From Aurantiacibacter gangjinensis (GTDB lineage Bacteria > Pseudomonadota > Alphaproteobacteria > Sphingomonadales > Sphingomonadaceae), in NCBI RefSeq assembly GCF_001886695.1, contig NZ_CP018097.1, positions 2,065,001 through 2,129,000 on the forward strand: 64,000 nucleotides of DNA, in the 5' to 3' direction. Below, one piece after another: positions 60,596 to 64,000 of the stretch. The translations under genes were made by a program, and so were the position numbers. The first letter of the stretch is position 1; every line of letters begins with the position of its first letter. Under the pieces are notes generated by a model. It did no database searches. It was not told the origin of the DNA and worked only from the letters and a program-made list of their open reading frames with translations.

Positions 60596-62425
60596 CTAGC
60601 GAATTTCCTCGTCCACCTGCATAGCGTCGTCCATGGCAGCCTCCTGTCGCACTGCGCGCGCGACCGCCATCTCCCCGATCCAGCGATCGACATGCGCTTC
60701 CAGCACATCGAGCGGCACTGCGCCGTTCTCCAGCAAGGTATCGTGGAACTCGCGCAGGTCGAAATCGGCGCCCAGCCTTTCTTCGGCGCGGGTCCGCAAT
60801 TCGCGGATTTTCAGCTCGCCGACCTTGTAGGCCAGCGCCTGCCCGGGCCAGGTAATGTAGCGATTGACCTCGGCATTGATATTGCCTTCGGAGAGCGCCG
60901 TATTGTCGAGCATGTAGTCGACCGCCTGTTGGCGCGTCCAACCGAACGCATGCAGGCCCGTATCCACGACAAGGCGATTGGCGCGCCACATTTCGTAGCT
61001 CAACCGGCCCATCTCTTTCGCGGGCGTATCGTAAAGCCCCATTTCGATGCCGAGCCGTTCTGCATAGAGGCCCCATCCTTCCACGAACGCCGTGAAAAAG
61101 CTGCCATTGGCGCGCAGTGGATGGATCTCGAGCTCCTGTTGCAAGGCGATCTGGTGATGGTGCCCCGGCACCGCCTCATGCAGGCCAAGCGCGGGCAATT
61201 CCCAGAGCGGGCGCTGGTCCAGTTCGGTCAGGTTCAGGCGATAGATGCCCGGTTGCCCGGTCACGATGGAGCCGCGCTCGTAATAGGCGGTGGTGTTGCC
61301 GGGCGCGACGGCGGCCGGGATCGGCTCCACGCTGTAGGGAAGGCGCGGCAGGGTGCCGAACAGGCGCGGCATCCAGCCGTCGATCTCTTTGGCGAGTGCG
61401 CGCGTATGCTCCAGATAGCTTTCCCCGTCGGTGGGATAATATTGCGGATCGGTTCGCAAATGCTCGATGAATGCTTCGCGGGTGTCGAACCCTGCCTCGG
61501 CGGCGACGGCTTCCATCTCCGCCCGGATGCGCGCGACTTCGGACAGGCCCAGCTCGTGGATCTGCTGCGGCGTCATGTCGGTGGTGGTGAAGCTGCGCAC
61601 ACGGTGGGCGTAATACTCCTGCCCGCCAGGGGTGCCGCCAATTCCGGGCGCTTCATCGGTGCGGCAGGCAGGCGCGAATTCCTGCGTATAGAAATCGCGG
61701 AAGTCCTCTAAGCCTGCGAACGCGCCTTCGGTAATGGCGGTGCGACCGCGTGCCACGATCCGGTCCCATTGCTCTTCGGTGATCGTGGATGGCCGTTCCT
61801 CGAACGCCTGCCACCAGACCGATTCCTCCGGCGTATCGGTGATGAAGCCGCCGATCGAATTCTCGTAACCCTGCATCGGCTCACAAGGCTGCGTCAGCCC
61901 GCGCTCGATCGCGCCTTCGCTGCGGTCGATGAAAGTGGCGATATATTCGGGAAAGCTCTCCAGCCGCGTGAGGTAACTGTCGTAATCGGCGACGGTGAAA
62001 AGCGGGCTGGAATAGGGCAGGCTGGCAATCGCGCCCTGCGGCCCGCCGCGATTGGTGAAGGTCTGGTAGCGGCTATGGTCGAATGTCGCCGCCTCAAGGC
62101 TGTCGGCGAAAGAGCGATGCATCAGCGCATGGTCGATCTGCAGCGTTCCGGGCAGCGCTTCGGCATCGATCGCATCGAGCCGCGCACGGAAGGCGCGCGT
62201 CTCTTCCAGGCGCTGCTCGTACCCTTCCAGCGACGGATCGCCCAGCTGCCCGTCATTGCGCCGGTCGCCGACCTGTTCGGACAGCCAGGGCGACTGGTCC
62301 AGCGTCCACTGCCAAACATCTTCACGGAGCTCGCGGAAATCGGCCTCGGCATCCTGCGCGAAGGCGGGAGCGGGCGCGGCGATGGTGATGGCAAGCGCCG
62401 ATGCGGCGAGAAGGTGGCGGATCAT
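60596..62425 (-). CDS. Secreted DUF885 peptidase-like protein
   Basis: 609 aa. Signal peptide ending APAFAQ-D; GGGAG before ATG 62425. DUF885 proteins are probable zinc carboxypeptidases: [20 protein letters not shown] is the metal motif and [13 protein letters not shown] the downstream signature. [19 protein letters not shown] near the C terminus is typical. Its substrate is unknown. Located between lolC and a small membrane protein, all leftward. Confidence 0.88.
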   Translation of the reverse strand: MIRHLLAASALAITIAAPAPAFAQDAEADFRELREDVWQWTLDQSPWLSEQVGDRRNDGQLGDPSLEGYEQRLEETRAFRARLDAIDAEALPGTLQIDHALMHRSFADSLEAATFDHSRYQTFTNRGGPQGAIASLPYSSPLFTVADYDSYLTRLESFPEYIATFIDRSEGAIERGLTQPCEPMQGYENSIGGFITDTPEESVWWQAFEERPSTITEEQWDRIVARGRTAITEGAFAGLEDFRDFYTQEFAPACRTDEAPGIGGTPGGQEYYAHRVRSFTTTDMTPQQIHELGLSEVARIRAEMEAVAAEAGFDTREAFIEHLRTDPQYYPTDGESYLEHTRALAKEIDGWMPRLFGTLPRLPYSVEPIPAAVAPGNTTAYYERGSIVTGQPGIYRLNLTELDQRPLWELPALGLHEAVPGHHHQIALQQELEIHPLRANGSFFTAFVEGWGLYAERLGIEMGLYDTPAKEMGRLSYEMWRANRLVVDTGLHAFGWTRQQAVDYMLDNTALSEGNINAEVNRYITWPGQALAYKVGELKIRELRTRAEERLGADFDLREFHDTLLENGAVPLDVLEAHVDRWIGEMAVARAVRQEAAMDDAMQVDEEIR

Positions 62426-62492
62426 ATGCGGTGTCTCCCGAAATGTTTGCGAGAGAGACTAGTGCCGCGCGTGACTATGGCAAGCGTCGTGA

Positions 62493-63038
62493 CTACAAGC
62501 CCTTGCGACCGAATCCGCCGCCCACCGGCGCAGCGGGCTGCGGCGCTTGCGCAGCGGGGCGCGTGCGGTGGGCGATCTCCGGCGCGGTGTAATTGCCGCT
62601 GGCGCGCGCATGCTGGTTTTCGAGAAATGCGTGAAACACCGTCATCACATCCCGCACATCGCCGTGCTCCTTCTCCAGCAGCTTGACCGAGATGTGGCAG
62701 TTGCCGAAATAGCCCTTGCCGAAATCGAGTTGCAGATGCGTGCTGCCAGAGGCCTGCTGGATATTCATCCCGCGATAGTCGCGCCAAGTTGCGCTCTGGC
62801 GGCCGGTCCATTTGAAGTAGCCGATCTTTCCGTCGGGATGCAGCGTCATCACATCGCGGTTGAGAAGCATGATGAGGCCGCTAATCGAGCAAAACGGCCC
62901 AAGGCCCATCATCATGATGCCCAGGAACCAGCGCTTGCGCTGATAGACATCGCTCATCCAGTCGCCGACGAAATACAGGCCGACGCCCAGCGCGATCAGC
63001 GTCAGCAGTTTGGCGATGCTATAGCGGAATGTATGCAT
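62493..63038 (-). CDS. Membrane protein, hypothetical
   Basis: 181 aa. Two membrane helices at the N terminus (LLTLIALGVGLYFVGDWM; WFLGIMMMGLGPFCSISGLIMLL) followed by a soluble domain (TLHPDGKIGYFKWTGRQSATWRDYRGMNIQ ... FLENQHARASGNYTAPEIAHRTRP) and a Pro/Gly tail. No family recognised. GGGGGA precedes ATG. Follows recG on the same strand. Confidence 0.65.
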   Translation of the reverse strand: MHTFRYSIAKLLTLIALGVGLYFVGDWMSDVYQRKRWFLGIMMMGLGPFCSISGLIMLLNRDVMTLHPDGKIGYFKWTGRQSATWRDYRGMNIQQASGSTHLQLDFGKGYFGNCHISVKLLEKEHGDVRDVMTVFHAFLENQHARASGNYTAPEIAHRTRPAAQAPQPAAPVGGGFGRKGL

Positions 63039-63102
63039 GGGTCCCCCGGCTCCCTCTTACGAGAAGGGATAGCAAGCATCTCAAAACAATCGGTTAAAGC
63101 GG

Positions 63103-64000
63103 TTATCCGCCGCGCAGGGTTTGCACGCCCCAGTCGCGTTCCAGCAGGTAAAGTACCAAACGGGCGGCCTTGCCGCGCTCGCTTTCCAGCCCGCCTTCAT
63201 TGTCCATCAGCAGCTTCGCGTCGGCATTGGCGATGGGCAGCAGGCGAGTGATCTGTTCGAGGCTGGCGATGTTGAACGCCTCGTCCCCCGATTGCCGCGT
63301 GCCGAGCAACTCGCCGCCACCGCGCAGGCGCAAATCTTCCTCCGCCAGTTCGAAACCGTCCTGCGAGGTCTTCATCAATTCGAGACGCTTCTTGCCGGTT
63401 TCGGACAATTCGCCGCCGCGCAGCAACAGGCAAGTCGATTTCTCCGCGCCCCGCCCCACCCGTCCGCGCAACTGGTGCAGCTGCGCCAGGCCGAAGCGCT
63501 CGGCCTGTTCGATCACCATCAGCGTGGCGTTGGGCACATCGACGCCGACCTCGATCACCGTGGTTGCGACGAGGATCTTCGCCTCACCCGCCGCAAATCG
63601 CGCCATGCCAGCATCCTTGAGCTCGGGCGCAAGCTGGCCGTGAACCAGCACCACGTCGTCACCGAACCGCTCTCTCAGCGAAGCATAGCGCGCTTCGGCT
63701 GCGGCAATATCGTCGTCCATCGTCTCGCTGTCGCGCACCATGGGGCAGACCCAGTAGGCCTGCTGGCCGCTGGTTACATGACGGCCCACAGCGGCGGCGA
63801 TGTCATCGATCCGGTCGAGCGGCAGCACGCGCGTGTCGATGGACTGGCGGCCGGGTGGCAGTTCGTCCAGGCGACTGACCTCCATCTCGCCATATTGCGC
63901 CAGCACCAGCGTGCGCGGAATGGGCGTGGCCGTCATGGCCAGCGTGTGCGGCGTCACCTTGCCCTTTTGCGTCAGCATCAGCCGCTGCGAGACACCGAAA
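63103..64000 (-). CDS. recG: ATP-dependent DNA helicase RecG (C-terminal part)
   Basis: At least 299 aa, cut by the window edge at its N-terminal side; the frame is open to 64000 (FGVSQRLMLTQKG). Helicase motifs III to VI: LAMTATPIPRTLVLAQYGEMEVSRLDELPPGRQ, ILVATTVIEVGVDVPNATLMVIEQAERFGLAQLHQLRGRVGRG and the wedge-side ending LLGTRQSGDEAF. RecG remodels stalled replication forks. It ends 65 nt before the small membrane protein gene. Confidence 0.95.
   Translation of the reverse strand, partial: FGVSQRLMLTQKGKVTPHTLAMTATPIPRTLVLAQYGEMEVSRLDELPPGRQSIDTRVLPLDRIDDIAAAVGRHVTSGQQAYWVCPMVRDSETMDDDIAAAEARYASLRERFGDDVVLVHGQLAPELKDAGMARFAAGEAKILVATTVIEVGVDVPNATLMVIEQAERFGLAQLHQLRGRVGRGAEKSTCLLLRGGELSETGKKRLELMKTSQDGFELAEEDLRLRGGGELLGTRQSGDEAFNIASLEQITRLLPIANADAKLLMDNEGGLESERGKAARLVLYLLERDWGVQTLRGG

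Overview
The window is GC-rich, densely coding chromosomal DNA with many 1-14 nt gene overlaps. It looks like core genome of an alphaproteobacterium, most likely Sphingomonadales (Erythrobacter-like). The pointers are a complete exosortase A (XrtA) exopolysaccharide locus, an RNase E with a long acidic/basic insertion inside its S1 domain, a release factor 2 without the programmed frameshift, an alphaproteobacterial LexA box (GTTC-N7-GTTC), and the gene order amidase - PBP1A - prfB divergent from rne. No rRNA, tRNA, CRISPR array, insertion sequence, phage gene or plasmid gene was seen.

Layout. 1-8 kb: SH3 protein, an aberrant Amt-family transporter, two PilZ proteins around an alpha/beta hydrolase, a nitronate-monooxygenase-like flavoprotein overlapping a lipoprotein methyltransferase, and a secreted beta-propeller protein. 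8-13 kb: prfB, PBP1A and a cell-wall amidase, leftward. 13-18 kb: rne with a long leader, then a nucleotidyltransferase, an ATP-grasp ligase and an SDR. 18.7-20.6 kb: sdhB and zapE, the latter apparently starting at CTG. 20.6-39 kb: the XrtA locus. Its leftward arm holds acyl-CoA ligase, PLP decarboxylase, export lipoprotein, Wzz-like chain-length protein, tyrosine autokinase, outer-membrane beta-barrel, AAA ATPase, deacetylase, FemAB protein, glycosyltransferase, XrtA and amidotransferase. Its short rightward arm holds an acetyltransferase, an acyl carrier protein and two hydrolases. Together these would make, modify, polymerise and export a polysaccharide; no PEP-CTERM substrate of the sortase lies in the window.

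39-47.4 kb, leftward: RNA methyltransferase, Nnr, a small lipoprotein, ilvD, N-formylglutamate amidohydrolase, ispE, another small lipoprotein and ETF-ubiquinone oxidoreductase. 47.4-52.9 kb, rightward: UDG-family protein, lytic transglycosylase, moaB, a radical SAM protein under an apparent LexA box, and an OmpA-family protein with 24 consecutive prolines closed by a strong terminator. 52.9-64 kb, leftward: dnaE with a coupled membrane-bound LuxR-type regulator, small membrane and secreted proteins, lolC/lolD, a secreted DUF885 protein, and recG cut by the window edge.

The most unusual signals are: (i) the Amt protein lacks two core pore residues (Phe gate to Arg, second twin-His to Asn); (ii) two intergenic regions 15 kb apart share a three-block sequence element; (iii) the radical SAM gene appears leaderless, with a LexA box over its -10; (iv) zapE appears to use a CTG start coupled to sdhB; (v) a LuxR-TM-DUF4019 regulator is coupled to dnaE. 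All functional statements come from reading the sequence by eye; no database search was run.
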